From assembly GCA_015056655.1 (NCBI GenBank), contig SVFV01000003.1, forward strand, positions 62,001 through 126,000: a stretch of DNA of 64,000 nt, given 5' to 3'. A program made the translations under genes and the position numbers. Below, in pieces: positions 1 through 9,702 of this stretch. Numbering within the stretch: position 1 is the first letter of the stretch; the number at the start of each line of letters is the position of its first letter. This DNA comes from Butyrivibrio sp. (lineage in GTDB: Bacteria; Bacillota; Clostridia; Lachnospirales; Lachnospiraceae). The notes under the pieces were generated by a model. That model was given only the letters and a program-made list of their open reading frames with translations, ran no database searches and was not told where the DNA came from.

Positions 1-2059
1 CTCGTTTCTTGATGAGGTCTTTAGCCTTCTTATCTGCCTTGAATTCTATCTTCTTTGCAAGAAGCTGTTCTGAAAGTTCTCCAAGCTTTTTATCAACTAC
101 AAGCTTAGCCATTTGCTCATCCATGCTGTTAAAGGCAACAATTTTGCTGAGTCTGTTCCTGAATTCAGGTTGGAATATACGCTTTACTTCTTCCATGAGT
201 GCGCTGTTATCACGCCCTTCACTTACGAAGCCGATTCCGCTTTTCCCAAGGCGATTTGCACCGGCATTTGATGTCATGATGACGACTACATTTCTGAAAT
301 CAGCTTTTCTTCCCTGATTGTCAGTAAGTGTTGCGTAGTCCATCACCTGCAAAAGTACATTAAATATATCAGGGTGAGCTTTTTCTATTTCATCAAGAAG
401 GAGCACTGATGAAGGATTTTTTCTGATTTCTTCTGTTAAAATTCCACCCTCTTCGTATCCAACATATCCAGCAGGAGATCCGATAAGCTTTGCTACTGCA
501 TGCTTTTCTCCATACTCACTCATATCAAAGCGGACAAGCTTAACTCCAAGCTCTGCCGCAAGCCTTTTGGCTATCTCTGTTTTTCCTACTCCTGTGGGGC
601 CTACAAAAAGAAGGCTTGCAAGAGGTTTATTCTCTTCTGAAAGACCAGCCTTTGAAAACTTAACAGCATTTACCACCTGGCTTACAGCCTCATCCTGTCC
701 GAAGATCTTGCTCTTAATTCTGTCCTCTAAGGTGGAAAGACCTTCTGTGTCATCAGTTTCTACCGTCTCAATTGGCACGCGGCAGATTTTTGTCAGAATC
801 TGATTTATAACTTCTTTATCAACATACTGAGTCTTTTTTCCTGATGGATGAAGCTTTCGAAGAGAACCTGCTTCATCAAGTATGTCTATCGCCTTGTCAG
901 GTAAAAATCTTTCATTTATGTACTTGGCGCTCATTTTCACAATGTAAGGAATTACGTCATCCTTATACTTAACGCCATGGTATTCCTCATACTTATCCTT
1001 TAGTCCTTCAAGGATTTTTATGCTCTCATCCTCTGTAGGCTCCTTGATTTCAACATTCTGGAATCGTCTTACAAGGGATTTATTTTTCTCAAAATACTTC
1101 TTGTACTCCTCATAGGTTGTAGCTCCTATGAATCTGATATGACCATCTGCAAGGTAGGGCTTTAGCATGTTTGAAGCATCAAAAGAGCCCTCTCCCACAG
1201 CTCCTGCACCTGAGAGGTTGTGTATCTCATCTATGTAAATGATCGGCTTATCTTCTTTTCCTATCTCAGCAAGAACCTTTTTAAAGCGCTTCTCAAAGTC
1301 GCCTCTGTACTGAGTTCCAGCAAGCATTCCTCCAAGATCAAGAGCAAACACCTTAGCACCCTTTATTGCATCAGGGACATCCCCATCTCTCAGAAGTTCC
1401 ACAAGGCCATAGGTAATTGCTGTCTTACCAACACCAGGTTCACCTATGTGAAGAGGATTATTCTTATCCTTTCTGCAAAGAATCTGAATGGTACGATCGA
1501 GCTCTTCTTTTCTTCCTATAAGAGGATTTACGTCCTTCAAGGTATCGTTTAAGCATGGAGCAAAAATCTTAAGATTCCCGGTATCCTCCTGCTCTTTTGG
1601 CTGACCTGTGGAAGCACTTCCGCCATGAGCACTCATCTCATCCTCAATGTATGAAAGCTCCTGCAAAAGCTCAGCCTCAGTCATGCCATCCTGTTCCATG
1701 TAGTAGACAGCATAGCTGTTATCAAGGTTCCAGATTGCATGAATCAGGTGACGTATATGAATCTCCGCGCAGCCACTTCCATAAGCACTCTGCCCGGCAA
1801 AGGTCATCATCTGCTGAGTTGCAAGTGAAAACTCTGCGTCCTTATCCTCAACCTTATCAACATACTCCTCCAGGAATGTCATAAGCTTCCTGTTAAGAGC
1901 ATTGATGTCTCCGCCGCAATTCTCATACGCCTCCATAAATGCAGGATCGTCTAAAATCATCAGAAGGACAATCTCTGGCGTAACGTATTCATAATGTTTT
2001 TTGGTTGCAAGCTCTATTGCCTTCTGAAGAGCCAGCATAGCATCTCTTGAAAGATTCAT
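1..2059 (-). CDS. clpA: ATP-dependent Clp protease ATP-binding subunit ClpA (3' end cut by window edge)
   Basis: About 686 codons are visible, read from the minus strand; the C-terminus lies beyond base 1. The product begins MNLSRDAMLALQKAIELA, a Clp N-domain. It has two AAA+ modules: Walker A GEPGVGKT with Walker B IIYIDEIHN, then Walker A GPTGVGKT with Walker B VLLLDEIEK. A GYVGYEEGG pore loop is present in the second module. The lack of a long ClpB-type middle coiled coil, and the clpS gene directly upstream, identify it as ClpA, the unfoldase that feeds ClpP. The start is set by a GGAGGAGG ribosome site 6 to 8 bases upstream; only one base separates it from the clpS stop, so translation is probably coupled. 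In known systems ClpS delivers N-degron substrates to ClpA. Confidence 0.95.
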   Translation of the reverse strand, partial: MNLSRDAMLALQKAIELATKKHYEYVTPEIVLLMILDDPAFMEAYENCGGDINALNRKLMTFLEEYVDKVEDKDAEFSLATQQMMTFAGQSAYGSGCAEIHIRHLIHAIWNLDNSYAVYYMEQDGMTEAELLQELSYIEDEMSAHGGSASTGQPKEQEDTGNLKIFAPCLNDTLKDVNPLIGRKEELDRTIQILCRKDKNNPLHIGEPGVGKTAITYGLVELLRDGDVPDAIKGAKVFALDLGGMLAGTQYRGDFEKRFKKVLAEIGKEDKPIIYIDEIHNLSGAGAVGEGSFDASNMLKPYLADGHIRFIGATTYEEYKKYFEKNKSLVRRFQNVEIKEPTEDESIKILEGLKDKYEEYHGVKYKDDVIPYIVKMSAKYINERFLPDKAIDILDEAGSLRKLHPSGKKTQYVDKEVINQILTKICRVPIETVETDDTEGLSTLEDRIKSKIFGQDEAVSQVVNAVKFSKAGLSEENKPLASLLFVGPTGVGKTEIAKRLAAELGVKLVRFDMSEYGEKHAVAKLIGSPAGYVGYEEGGILTEEIRKNPSSVLLLDEIEKAHPDIFNVLLQVMDYATLTDNQGRKADFRNVVVIMTSNAGANRLGKSGIGFVSEGRDNSALMEEVKRIFQPEFRNRLSKIVAFNSMDEQMAKLVVDKKLGELSEQLLAKKIEFKADKKAKDLIKKR

Positions 2060-2060
2060 A

Positions 2061-2360
2061 TCACGCCTCCTCCACGCTCATGCGGAAGGGGAATCCCTCC
2101 TGCTTGGCTCTCATCAAAGCTGCATTCACCTTGGTTGATGCTATATCAAAAGGATACCTGCCCACCACTGCCTGTCCCTTTTTATGGACGTTCATCATGA
2201 TGGACTGCGCTGTCACTTCATCCTTATGGAAAATATCCACCAGCACCTCCACCACGAACTCCATGGTAGTAAAGTCATCGTTGTACATGATGACATTGAA
2301 CTGCCTCGGCTCCTTTATCATGTTTTTTGTTTTCTCTTTTGCCTGTCCCTGTGTTGCCAT
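2061..2360 (-). CDS. clpS: ATP-dependent Clp protease adaptor ClpS
   Basis: This 99-residue protein has the full ClpS core: YNDDFTTMEFVVEVL near residues 26-40, where the NDD acidic residues bind the substrate N-terminus in known ClpS proteins, then VHKKG and a final helix. ClpS recognises N-degrons (Leu, Phe, Trp, Tyr) and hands them to ClpA. The ATG follows an AGGAG site. The gene is the first of a clpS-clpA pair, with the stop one base before the clpA start. The aat gene just upstream makes such N-degrons, which supports a complete bacterial N-end rule module. Confidence 0.96.
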   Translation of the reverse strand: MATQGQAKEKTKNMIKEPRQFNVIMYNDDFTTMEFVVEVLVDIFHKDEVTAQSIMMNVHKKGQAVVGRYPFDIASTKVNAALMRAKQEGFPFRMSVEEA

Positions 2361-2454
2361 TGTTTCTCCTGGATAGTTTAGTTACTCTATTTAGTACTAT
2401 TATATGATACTTTTTTCTTTTTAAAATTGGTATACAAAAACAAACAAATCACAT

Positions 2455-2491
2455 AAAAAAGCAAAGAACCATATTTTCGATTCTTTGCTTT
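2455..2491 (-). terminator. Rho-independent terminator of aat
   Basis: An 11-bp stem (AAAGCAAAGAA with TTCTTTGCTTT) is followed on the minus strand by a run of U. Its outer base overlaps the aat stop codon. It separates aat from clpS-clpA, so clpS may have its own promoter in 2361-2454. Confidence 0.85.
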
Positions 2492-3144
2492 CATCCACCA
2501 AGCCCTTCATCCAAGAGCTTTCTATATTCTTCAAAACTAATTGTCACACCGCCCATGCTCTTTAGGTGCTCCGTCTCAAACTGGCAATCAATCATCACAT
2601 AGTCGTTGTCATAGAGCACTCTTGAAAACAAGATAAGTGCAATCTTTGAACCGTTCTCCATATCTGAAAACATGCTCTCTCCAAAGAAGCATCTCCCAAG
2701 GCTTACACCATAAAGCCCACCTGCCAGATTCCCATCTACATAGGATTCAACGCTTAGAGCAAAGCCATTTCTCGCAAGTTCTCCGTAAGCTTTTTCCATG
2801 TCATCGGTGATCCATGTACCTTCCTTATCCTCACGCTTCGTGCGGCATCTGTGCATGGTATCTGCAAAGTCACGGTTTAGCTTTATTGCAATCTCATGCT
2901 TTTTGAAAAACTTCCTCATGGAATGAGAAATATGTACCTCGCCAGGTCTTATGATAAATCGCTCCCTCGGCGCCCACCACAGCACCGGCTCTCCCTCGTT
3001 GTACCAGGGAAAAATACCATTACTGTACGCAAGAAGCAGCCTCTCCATCCTAAGATCCCCACCAACCGCAAGAAGCCCATCCTCTTCCGCCAGCCTCGGA
3101 TCCGGAAACTCTATTCTGTTATCATCAAGCCTGAATATTGGCAT
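2491..3144 (-). CDS. aat: Leucyl/phenylalanyl-tRNA--protein transferase
   Basis: The 217-residue product matches the Aat family through its length: an N-terminal FPDPRLAEEDGLLAVGGDL, then FPWYNEGEPVLWWAPRER, and the core GRCFFGESMFSDMENGSK followed by MIDCQ. Aat transfers Leu or Phe from tRNA onto proteins with N-terminal Lys or Arg, creating primary N-degrons for ClpS. The start follows AAAGGAAG. It lies 57 bases behind a response regulator gene on the same strand and ahead of clpS-clpA. A terminator sits right at its 3' end. Aat is unusual in Gram-positive bacteria but is found in some Clostridia. Confidence 0.96.
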   Translation of the reverse strand: MPIFRLDDNRIEFPDPRLAEEDGLLAVGGDLRMERLLLAYSNGIFPWYNEGEPVLWWAPRERFIIRPGEVHISHSMRKFFKKHEIAIKLNRDFADTMHRCRTKREDKEGTWITDDMEKAYGELARNGFALSVESYVDGNLAGGLYGVSLGRCFFGESMFSDMENGSKIALILFSRVLYDNDYVMIDCQFETEHLKSMGGVTISFEEYRKLLDEGLGG

Positions 3145-3201
3145 AATAGTCTTCCTTTAATGTCCTTGTATTATAGAAACCATCCGAATCCCCTCGCTTC
3201 A

Positions 3202-3972
3202 TCAGTTAGCATAATCCTTTATCTTCCTGTGTTCGAAGAAGTCATCGATATTTGCAATGAGCTCAGCGGGTGGCATGGTTTTTAATAAATACTTCTCAGG
3301 TTTTAGTGACAGTACCTGCATAACGCTCTCCTTATCGCTCTTTACAGTAAGGAACATGACAGGTATATCGCTGGTCGACGGCTCGCTTCTAAGCATCTCC
3401 AAAACCTTGGGGCCGGTGGTTACAGGCATCTCATAATCCAAAAGAATAAGATCCACCTTGTTCTTTGCAAGGAAAGTGATGGCTGCCACACCGGAATTAA
3501 CCATGAAAACCTGATATTTGCCAGAAAGCCAGTCCTTTATCGTTCTCAGCATGGTTCCATCGTCGTCCACAACCAATATCCTTTTTCTCTGAAGGCGCAC
3601 TTCTTCCTGCTCAACAACTGACAGCATCTGTCTTGCGAGCTCTTTCACATTGATGGGCCTTTCAAACACAGCTGCAACCTTGTCCCTGGAAGTTTTTGCA
3701 AAAATCTTCTCAAGTTCCTCCGGTGAGCCAATGATGCTGACTGAGATGTCATCCTCAATAGCCTTATCTCCCAGATACACAAAGAATTCCATCATGCTAT
3801 CAACATCGTCCAGATAAATAAGATATACTGTTGGCTTGTTTTCCAATCTTTCAATCTGGGTAACATCGGGATCAACCTTTGTCACCTCAAAGCCCTCTTC
3901 TGTTAATTCCTTTGCAATTGATGTGACCATAAAGCTTTTCCCGCCACCGATTAAAAGTATTCTTTTGTCCAT
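3202..3972 (-). CDS. Response regulator with tandem receiver-like domains, no output domain
   Basis: The 256-residue protein carries two receiver-like halves. The first (about 1-120) begins KRILLIGGGKSFMV and lacks the acidic pair and a clear phospho-acceptor, so it looks degenerate. The second (about 130-250) is canonical: ILVVDDDG, phospho-acceptor Asp in LILLDYEMP near residue 177, Thr in FLTVKSD, Lys in YLLKTMPP. No DNA-binding or enzymatic output domain is present. The gene follows a hybrid kinase by 63 bases on the same strand, and the two probably form one phosphorelay. Start ATG follows a GAGGGAG site. Confidence 0.85.
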   Translation of the reverse strand: MDKRILLIGGGKSFMVTSIAKELTEEGFEVTKVDPDVTQIERLENKPTVYLIYLDDVDSMMEFFVYLGDKAIEDDISVSIIGSPEELEKIFAKTSRDKVAAVFERPINVKELARQMLSVVEQEEVRLQRKRILVVDDDGTMLRTIKDWLSGKYQVFMVNSGVAAITFLAKNKVDLILLDYEMPVTTGPKVLEMLRSEPSTSDIPVMFLTVKSDKESVMQVLSLKPEKYLLKTMPPAELIANIDDFFEHRKIKDYAN

Positions 3973-4035
3973 TGCGTCTCCCTCTCAAAAAGATATTATG
4001 TTTCATGCAAAATTGTGTCCGAATCAGATTCCTTT

Positions 4036-7000
4036 TCAACTCACAAAATCCTTCAGCAGCTCAATAAGTGCATCCCTGTCCACTGCCGCCATAAGTTCCA
4101 CAATCTTTTTGTACTTATCTTTGTAGCCATCCGGTATGGAATACTCCGATAGCATCTTCATTATTCCGTCAGCAGTATCGAAATCATATGCCTCCAGAAG
4201 TTCCTTCATATCAGAAAAAGCCCCCTTCAGTTCTTCCTCGGATATCTCAGGAAGATCAGCATTTTCCTTTTCTCCTAATACCTCAAACAACTTTTCCTTA
4301 TAGCTTCTGTAAAGCTCTAAAAGCTTCGGAGTCTTGCTCTGTATCTTATCCTCGTTGCCCTCATTTCCACACTTCTCGAGGTACGCGGCATCCTGAGAAA
4401 GCTTCGTCGCTCCAATGAGCCTTGCCGAACTTTTTAGTGCATGAACAGCTACCGTATAATTCCTGTAATCCTTTTCTGTCAAAAATCTTTCAATATCGTC
4501 AGCCTTTGGATCAATAGAAACATAGAATTCATGAGCCACATTCTCAAGCACATCCATACTTCCGCAGTTCTTAAGTGCCTCGTCAAAATCTATGCCTTCA
4601 ATCTTCTTAAACAAAGCCTTTCGCTCATCATCTTCCGTCCCTTCATCTGCCGAAACACTTTCCTTCGAATCTTCTACCGTCAGAATCTTTTCATCCGGCA
4701 AATATTCCCTCAGCATATTTTCCAAAACCAGACCATCCACCGGTTTTGAGAGGTAATCATCAAATCCTGCTGCCAGGTATTCCTCTCTGGCACTTGCTCC
4801 GGCATTGGCAGTAAGTGCAATGCAGGCAGCCCCCTCGCACAGATTGCCTTTAAGCTCTTTCATCGCCGCAAGAGTCTCTATTCCATCCATTCCGGGCATC
4901 CTGTGGTCGATGAAAATAACATCATATCGTTTCTGCGAAACCTTCTGCAGCGTCTCTTCTCCGCTCTCTGCCGTATCCACCTTGATCTGTGTATTTTTCA
5001 AAAGTCCCTTAACCACAGTCAGATTCATGGGAGTATCATCAACAACCAGTATCTCCGCATTGGGAGCCCTGAATCTTTCGCGGTACTTTTCTCTACTCTT
5101 TAAGTATTCCTTATACTTCTGCTTAAAATCACCAAGCTCCTCAAAAGATACCACCTCTTGCTTTACTTCAAAGGAAAAGTCCGAGCCCTCACCATATACG
5201 CTCTTAACTTCAAGCCTTGAATCCATAAGCGCCAAAAGTTTTTTAACGATGCTCATTCCAAGGCCCGTACCCTCAATAGACCTATTCCTTATTTCCTCAA
5301 TTCTTTCAAAGGGAGAATACAGCTTGTTTAAATCCTCTTCCTTTATGCCAATTCCCGTATCCACCACCTGGAACCGGAGTAAAATATTATTCCCCTCCTC
5401 CTTTTTGTAGGAAACATTAAGCGTAACTGAGCCTTCTTCCGTATACTTAACAGCATTTGACAAAATGTTGGTCACGCACTGCTTTATCCTAATCTCGTCT
5501 CCGATAAGCACCGAAGGCAGCGTCTTATCAATATTTAGCTTTAGCTCCAGTCCTTTATCCTCAGCCTTAACAGAAACCATATTTATCAGGTCATTTATAG
5601 TTGACCCCAGATGATATTCCACAGGCAAAATATCCATTTTCCCCGCTTCTATCTTTGAAAAATCAAGAATATCATTGATGATTCCAAGAAGAGAATTGCC
5701 CGCACTTTTAACATTATTGGCATATTCCAGAATCTGATCATTGTCAGCTTCTCTAAGTATCATCTCATTCATTCCAAGCACAGCATTTATGGGAGTCCTT
5801 ATTTCGTGAGACATATTGGACAGGAAAGAAGATTTGGCCTCACTTGCTTTCTGGGCAACCTCAAGCTCCTTTTCAAGCTCCTGCTTTGCCTTAATCCTTG
5901 CAATATAATCTTCCACGGAATGCACCGTGGTTTTTAGCGACTCATGCAACACTTTTATCTCATCGCGTGTACCGACCTTTATCCTGTCGACCTTCTTTCC
6001 GACCTCAATTCTTTTATCATCGTCAGAGTTGGCGTAGTCATACATAAAGTCTGACATGTATCCAATTGGTCCGCCTATGGTTGTCTTCGTATAGAAATTT
6101 GCCAATGCAGCAAAAGGCACACCAACACACAGCATCAAAAGAATCATCTTTATATCGTAGCTAAGCATGGCGTCATCCAGCCTGAACTCTATTTGTCTGA
6201 TTCTGCTGATTGCCTCTTCCTCCTCACTATCGGAAGCCGTATTGTCATTGGAACCTGCGCTGCTTTCATTTGTCGCAGAAACCGCGCTGTCTGCAGAACC
6301 AGCGTTATTTTCATTCGGTGCTTTATATTGTTCTGCAATCGGTGCGTTACCTACTCTGTCAAAACCTTCCACAAACATATCCCTTAAATCAGGGAAAAGC
6401 ACAACCATATAAAACGCAACAGCTATACCAAGAATCAGCTCCAGACCAATTATTATGGCAGTTATCTTTATACTGACCTTGGTTTTTCTTATAGTTCTCT
6501 GAATCTCTATATTTTCCTCAAAAGCCTTTGTATATCCAACTCCGATAGGGAAAATCATTTTTATAATATCAGGGAGCTTGTTTAAGATGAGACAAACAAC
6601 AATAGATGTCAGTATGACGGACCAAATATCTCTTCCGATGTACTGCAAAAACGCATTTAGATTTGTAAGATCATACTTATTGATCATAATGACAGAAAAG
6701 CATGCGTATTCAGCAAAGCCTGTCCCTATCAGAGTTACTATCATTGCTATAAAAGTCTTTTTTATACTCTTGAAATACTTATATTGGGCAAACAGCGCAT
6801 ATAAAAGGGTAGCAACAAGATATATCACCATGTTGTAGGAAGTACTTGCAGAAAAAAACAGAGAAAAGCCAAAGGCTACGACAAAGGAGATCATACTAAC
6901 GTAATATCCATAAAGACCTCCAATCAAAAGAAATGGCACAAGATAAAAAGTAGCATAAACCGTCTCTCCACTTGAGAGCATGAATTTATCGCCATGCAAA

Positions 7001-7092
7001 ACAGTAAAAATGCATAATGTGGTAAGAGCTATCCAAATCATAACCGATACCAGACGAATAACTACTCTTAGCTTTCCGGAATTTCTATTCAT
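4036..7092 (-). CDS. Membrane-bound hybrid sensor histidine kinase with receiver and HPt domains
   Basis: The start chosen is MNRNSGKLRVV, which has a GCGAGG site six bases upstream; an upstream ATG (7116) lacks one. The N-terminal 240 residues hold six or more hydrophobic segments. A Ser/Asn/Ala/Glu-rich stretch and another membrane segment follow. Then come HisKA with SHEIRTP (His near 430), an ATPase domain (NILSNAVKYT, DTGIGI, GTGLGMSIV), a receiver (VVDDTP, IFIDHRMPGMDG near 727, YLSKP) and a C-terminal HPt with VHALKSSARLIG (His near 884). The architecture is of the BarA/TorS kind, a self-contained four-step phosphorelay. The signal is unknown. The likely final target is the regulator encoded at 3202-3972. 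Confidence 0.92.
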   Translation of the reverse strand: MNRNSGKLRVVIRLVSVMIWIALTTLCIFTVLHGDKFMLSSGETVYATFYLVPFLLIGGLYGYYVSMISFVVAFGFSLFFSASTSYNMVIYLVATLLYALFAQYKYFKSIKKTFIAMIVTLIGTGFAEYACFSVIMINKYDLTNLNAFLQYIGRDIWSVILTSIVVCLILNKLPDIIKMIFPIGVGYTKAFEENIEIQRTIRKTKVSIKITAIIIGLELILGIAVAFYMVVLFPDLRDMFVEGFDRVGNAPIAEQYKAPNENNAGSADSAVSATNESSAGSNDNTASDSEEEEAISRIRQIEFRLDDAMLSYDIKMILLMLCVGVPFAALANFYTKTTIGGPIGYMSDFMYDYANSDDDKRIEVGKKVDRIKVGTRDEIKVLHESLKTTVHSVEDYIARIKAKQELEKELEVAQKASEAKSSFLSNMSHEIRTPINAVLGMNEMILREADNDQILEYANNVKSAGNSLLGIINDILDFSKIEAGKMDILPVEYHLGSTINDLINMVSVKAEDKGLELKLNIDKTLPSVLIGDEIRIKQCVTNILSNAVKYTEEGSVTLNVSYKKEEGNNILLRFQVVDTGIGIKEEDLNKLYSPFERIEEIRNRSIEGTGLGMSIVKKLLALMDSRLEVKSVYGEGSDFSFEVKQEVVSFEELGDFKQKYKEYLKSREKYRERFRAPNAEILVVDDTPMNLTVVKGLLKNTQIKVDTAESGEETLQKVSQKRYDVIFIDHRMPGMDGIETLAAMKELKGNLCEGAACIALTANAGASAREEYLAAGFDDYLSKPVDGLVLENMLREYLPDEKILTVEDSKESVSADEGTEDDERKALFKKIEGIDFDEALKNCGSMDVLENVAHEFYVSIDPKADDIERFLTEKDYRNYTVAVHALKSSARLIGATKLSQDAAYLEKCGNEGNEDKIQSKTPKLLELYRSYKEKLFEVLGEKENADLPEISEEELKGAFSDMKELLEAYDFDTADGIMKMLSEYSIPDGYKDKYKKIVELMAAVDRDALIELLKDFVS

Positions 7093-7225
7093 AGAAACCT
7101 CGCGTATCTTATACAAATACCGTAATTAACTTTCCTAATTACTATATATCTTATCATCTCTGGCAAATTCTTTCCATGAATATCATCCATAAAAAAGGTA
7201 TTTGGAAATAATCATGCCCTTCTAG

Positions 7226-7268
7226 AAAATTAGCATCCCTTCCAAGCCTCAGAAGAGATGCTAATTTT
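7226..7268. terminator. Terminator downstream of the GH31 gene
   Basis: A perfect 12-bp stem (AAAATTAGCATC with GATGCTAATTTT) lies in the gap between the kinase start and the GH31 stop codon. Both strands have flanking T runs, but only the GH31 transcript enters it. Confidence 0.8.
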
Positions 7269-7293
7269 TTTAATCACTGTTATATTTCCAAAT

Positions 7294-9660
7294 TCAGCAT
7301 ATATTGTGTTTTTCAGATAACAAGAACACTTCAAAGATAGCATCCTTGAGGTTCTCGGATACGTCTGCGCCTTTCAAACAGGAAAGGAAGTCTTCTGTGT
7401 TCTTGCTCATAAGAGCATTATAGATACTGTCCTTAACCACCATGGTGATCCAGGACTTCTCGAGGATGTCAAAGACAAGCTTCCTGTAGTCGTTCTGAGC
7501 AAGCTTAAGGCCTTGGATTTCAAGCCTTGCGCCTTGCGCAGAGCGAACATTCATGATGCTGACAGTGAGAATTCGGCGTGCGCTGTCATAGGAAATCTTG
7601 CTGATTTCTCCGCCTGCTGCCTTGATGCAGTTCAAAACGTCAGTATCTTCCGGCTCAACGCCATAAATACAAATCTCATAATTCCTCACAGAAGGAATCA
7701 AGCTGTCATCGCCAACGCAGGGATCTATTCCAACCGTCAGTGTTCCATCCATTCCCGACACTTCAAATCTGGTGGTCACATACTTACCATCTCTGTACGC
7801 CATACTTATACCATCGTCCTCATACATGGTGTACTCGCCGCTCTTACCGGCACCGATGAGGAGCTTGATATTCTCAGGGTTATCCGTTCCATTAGCTGTA
7901 TCATTCTCAGACATAGGAACAATAGCGCCTTCCTTCAGAAGAACCGGTATCTCACCAAGTCCCCTGTAAAGTTTCCTTCTAGTGGTGCCCTGATATATTC
8001 TGCCATTAAAGATGTCGTAGGATCTGCCCTCCGGAAGCACCATGTTCACTGAAGCAAGCCTCGTCTCCTCGTCCATCTGCCTTGCAATAGCACCAACCAC
8101 AAGTGAATCACCAAAGCCATATTCCGTAGGCACAGTATAAGCCTCCTCCACATCAGGAAGCTCATAATACATAGGTCTTACAAGAGGCTTATCCTCGGCA
8201 AAGGCTCTGTGATTCTCAGTATAAAGATAAGGAATCATGGCATGCCTCAGCCTCATGAACTTTGCGATCACGCCATGATAAGGCTCAGCCAGAACCCATG
8301 GCTCTTTATTTGCAAAATCACTGCAGCTGCTGTGAAGTCTCATTATAGGTGAGAACACACCGAACTGCACCCAGCGAAGAAGTCTTTCATCATTCTTATC
8401 ACCAAGCATGTGTCCGCCGATATCATGACTCCACCAGCCATAACCAACATTACTTGCTGTACTTGTAAAGAACGGCTGATAATCAAGACTCTTCCATGTA
8501 GTCTTAGTATCTCCTGAAAAACCTACAGGATATCTATGGCTTCCAATTCCTGCATACCTTGAGAAAATCATGGGTCTTATGTTTCTGTTTTCCTGATCCA
8601 GATAGTGATAATGATTCAGGAGAATAAGGGGATCAACATCCTTTTCTGTTTTGCCTGTGCCCTGCTGCCAGTCGATCCACCAGAAATCCACTCCGTCATT
8701 CTCGTAGGGATGAATAACCTCATCAAAATAAGCCTTCCTGAATGCCTTGTTTCCAAAGTCAAACTCTGCTGGCTCTTCTTCCTCTGTATTAAGTCCAAGC
8801 CTTCCCGCTACGCTCTTGTACATCTTCTCAAATCCGCGAATACCATCTGCAGGATGAAGATTCAAAGTTGTTGCCAGCTTTCTCTCATGGAGAGTTTTAA
8901 GGAATCTTCTGTAATCAGGGAAAAGCTTCTCATTCCAGGTAAAACCAGTCCAGCCTGTTCCATATTTAGGATCAATCTCAGTGATATGCCAGTCCATATC
9001 AATAACTGCTACTGACAATGGAATGTTCTCCTCCTTGAACTTATCAAGAAGATCAACATAACTGTCCTCTGTATATCTGTAGTATCTGCTCCACCAGTTT
9101 CCAAGAGCATATCTGGGAATCAGAGGTGTCTTTCCACAGAGCTTATAAAAATCTGACAAACCTCCATAATAATCATTGCCATAACCAAAGAAATAGGTAT
9201 CAATACATTCCTCTGTTCTGTTTTCGATCTCACCGTTGTCAAGGATAACAACTCCCTTGCTGTCGTCAAAAGCAGCATAGCCCTTTCTGCCAAAAATACC
9301 CTGCTCAAGGTCTACTGCCCCGTCTGCGTTGTCCAGGGTTCTCGCTGTACCTAAAAGGTTTCCATCCCAGTTGCCATGTCCCATTCCGAAATTCCAGGTT
9401 TCGCCTGTCTGCTTCACCGTAATCTTTAATGAGTTTGCAGAAAACTCTTTTTCATCATAAGTAAGGAGGAGCTTTCCAGTGTCGATAGTGATGCCATTCT
9501 TCTTATCCATGGTAAAGTCAACCTCTGGAAAATCTCTATTTACAACCCTGAAGGTTTTTCTGTCCTCAAACTTATCACTCTTACTGTATTCAAGCCTTAT
9601 AAGACGCTGAGTAAGAATTGTGATTCTGTAATTTTTGCCCTTTATAATGTTTTTTGACAT
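7294..9660 (-). CDS. Glycoside hydrolase family 31 (alpha-glucosidase or alpha-xylosidase)
   Basis: This 788-residue protein has the GH31 layout: an N-terminal beta domain, a catalytic barrel, and C-terminal beta domains. The likely nucleophile Asp lies in FWWIDWQQG (near 329) and the acid/base Asp in GFSGDTKTTW (near 381). VIDMDWH and GGHMLGD are further family motifs. There is no signal peptide, so it acts on imported sugar. About 90 extra residues at the C-terminus look helical and are not part of the usual core. It lies 42 bases behind a sugar-transport permease under a LacI-controlled promoter, which suggests an alpha-glucoside substrate; alpha-xylosidase cannot be excluded. Start follows AGAGGA. 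Confidence 0.92.
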   Translation of the reverse strand: MSKNIIKGKNYRITILTQRLIRLEYSKSDKFEDRKTFRVVNRDFPEVDFTMDKKNGITIDTGKLLLTYDEKEFSANSLKITVKQTGETWNFGMGHGNWDGNLLGTARTLDNADGAVDLEQGIFGRKGYAAFDDSKGVVILDNGEIENRTEECIDTYFFGYGNDYYGGLSDFYKLCGKTPLIPRYALGNWWSRYYRYTEDSYVDLLDKFKEENIPLSVAVIDMDWHITEIDPKYGTGWTGFTWNEKLFPDYRRFLKTLHERKLATTLNLHPADGIRGFEKMYKSVAGRLGLNTEEEEPAEFDFGNKAFRKAYFDEVIHPYENDGVDFWWIDWQQGTGKTEKDVDPLILLNHYHYLDQENRNIRPMIFSRYAGIGSHRYPVGFSGDTKTTWKSLDYQPFFTSTASNVGYGWWSHDIGGHMLGDKNDERLLRWVQFGVFSPIMRLHSSCSDFANKEPWVLAEPYHGVIAKFMRLRHAMIPYLYTENHRAFAEDKPLVRPMYYELPDVEEAYTVPTEYGFGDSLVVGAIARQMDEETRLASVNMVLPEGRSYDIFNGRIYQGTTRRKLYRGLGEIPVLLKEGAIVPMSENDTANGTDNPENIKLLIGAGKSGEYTMYEDDGISMAYRDGKYVTTRFEVSGMDGTLTVGIDPCVGDDSLIPSVRNYEICIYGVEPEDTDVLNCIKAAGGEISKISYDSARRILTVSIMNVRSAQGARLEIQGLKLAQNDYRKLVFDILEKSWITMVVKDSIYNALMSKNTEDFLSCLKGADVSENLKDAIFEVFLLSEKHNIC

Positions 9661-9702
9661 GAATATATATCCTCTTTGCTTTTATTCTAAATACTTCGGC
9701 AA

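Noticed and set aside
4805-5410. 201-codon open frame on the plus strand
   Set aside because: Antisense shadow of the hybrid kinase; Ser/Leu-rich composition typical of such shadows.
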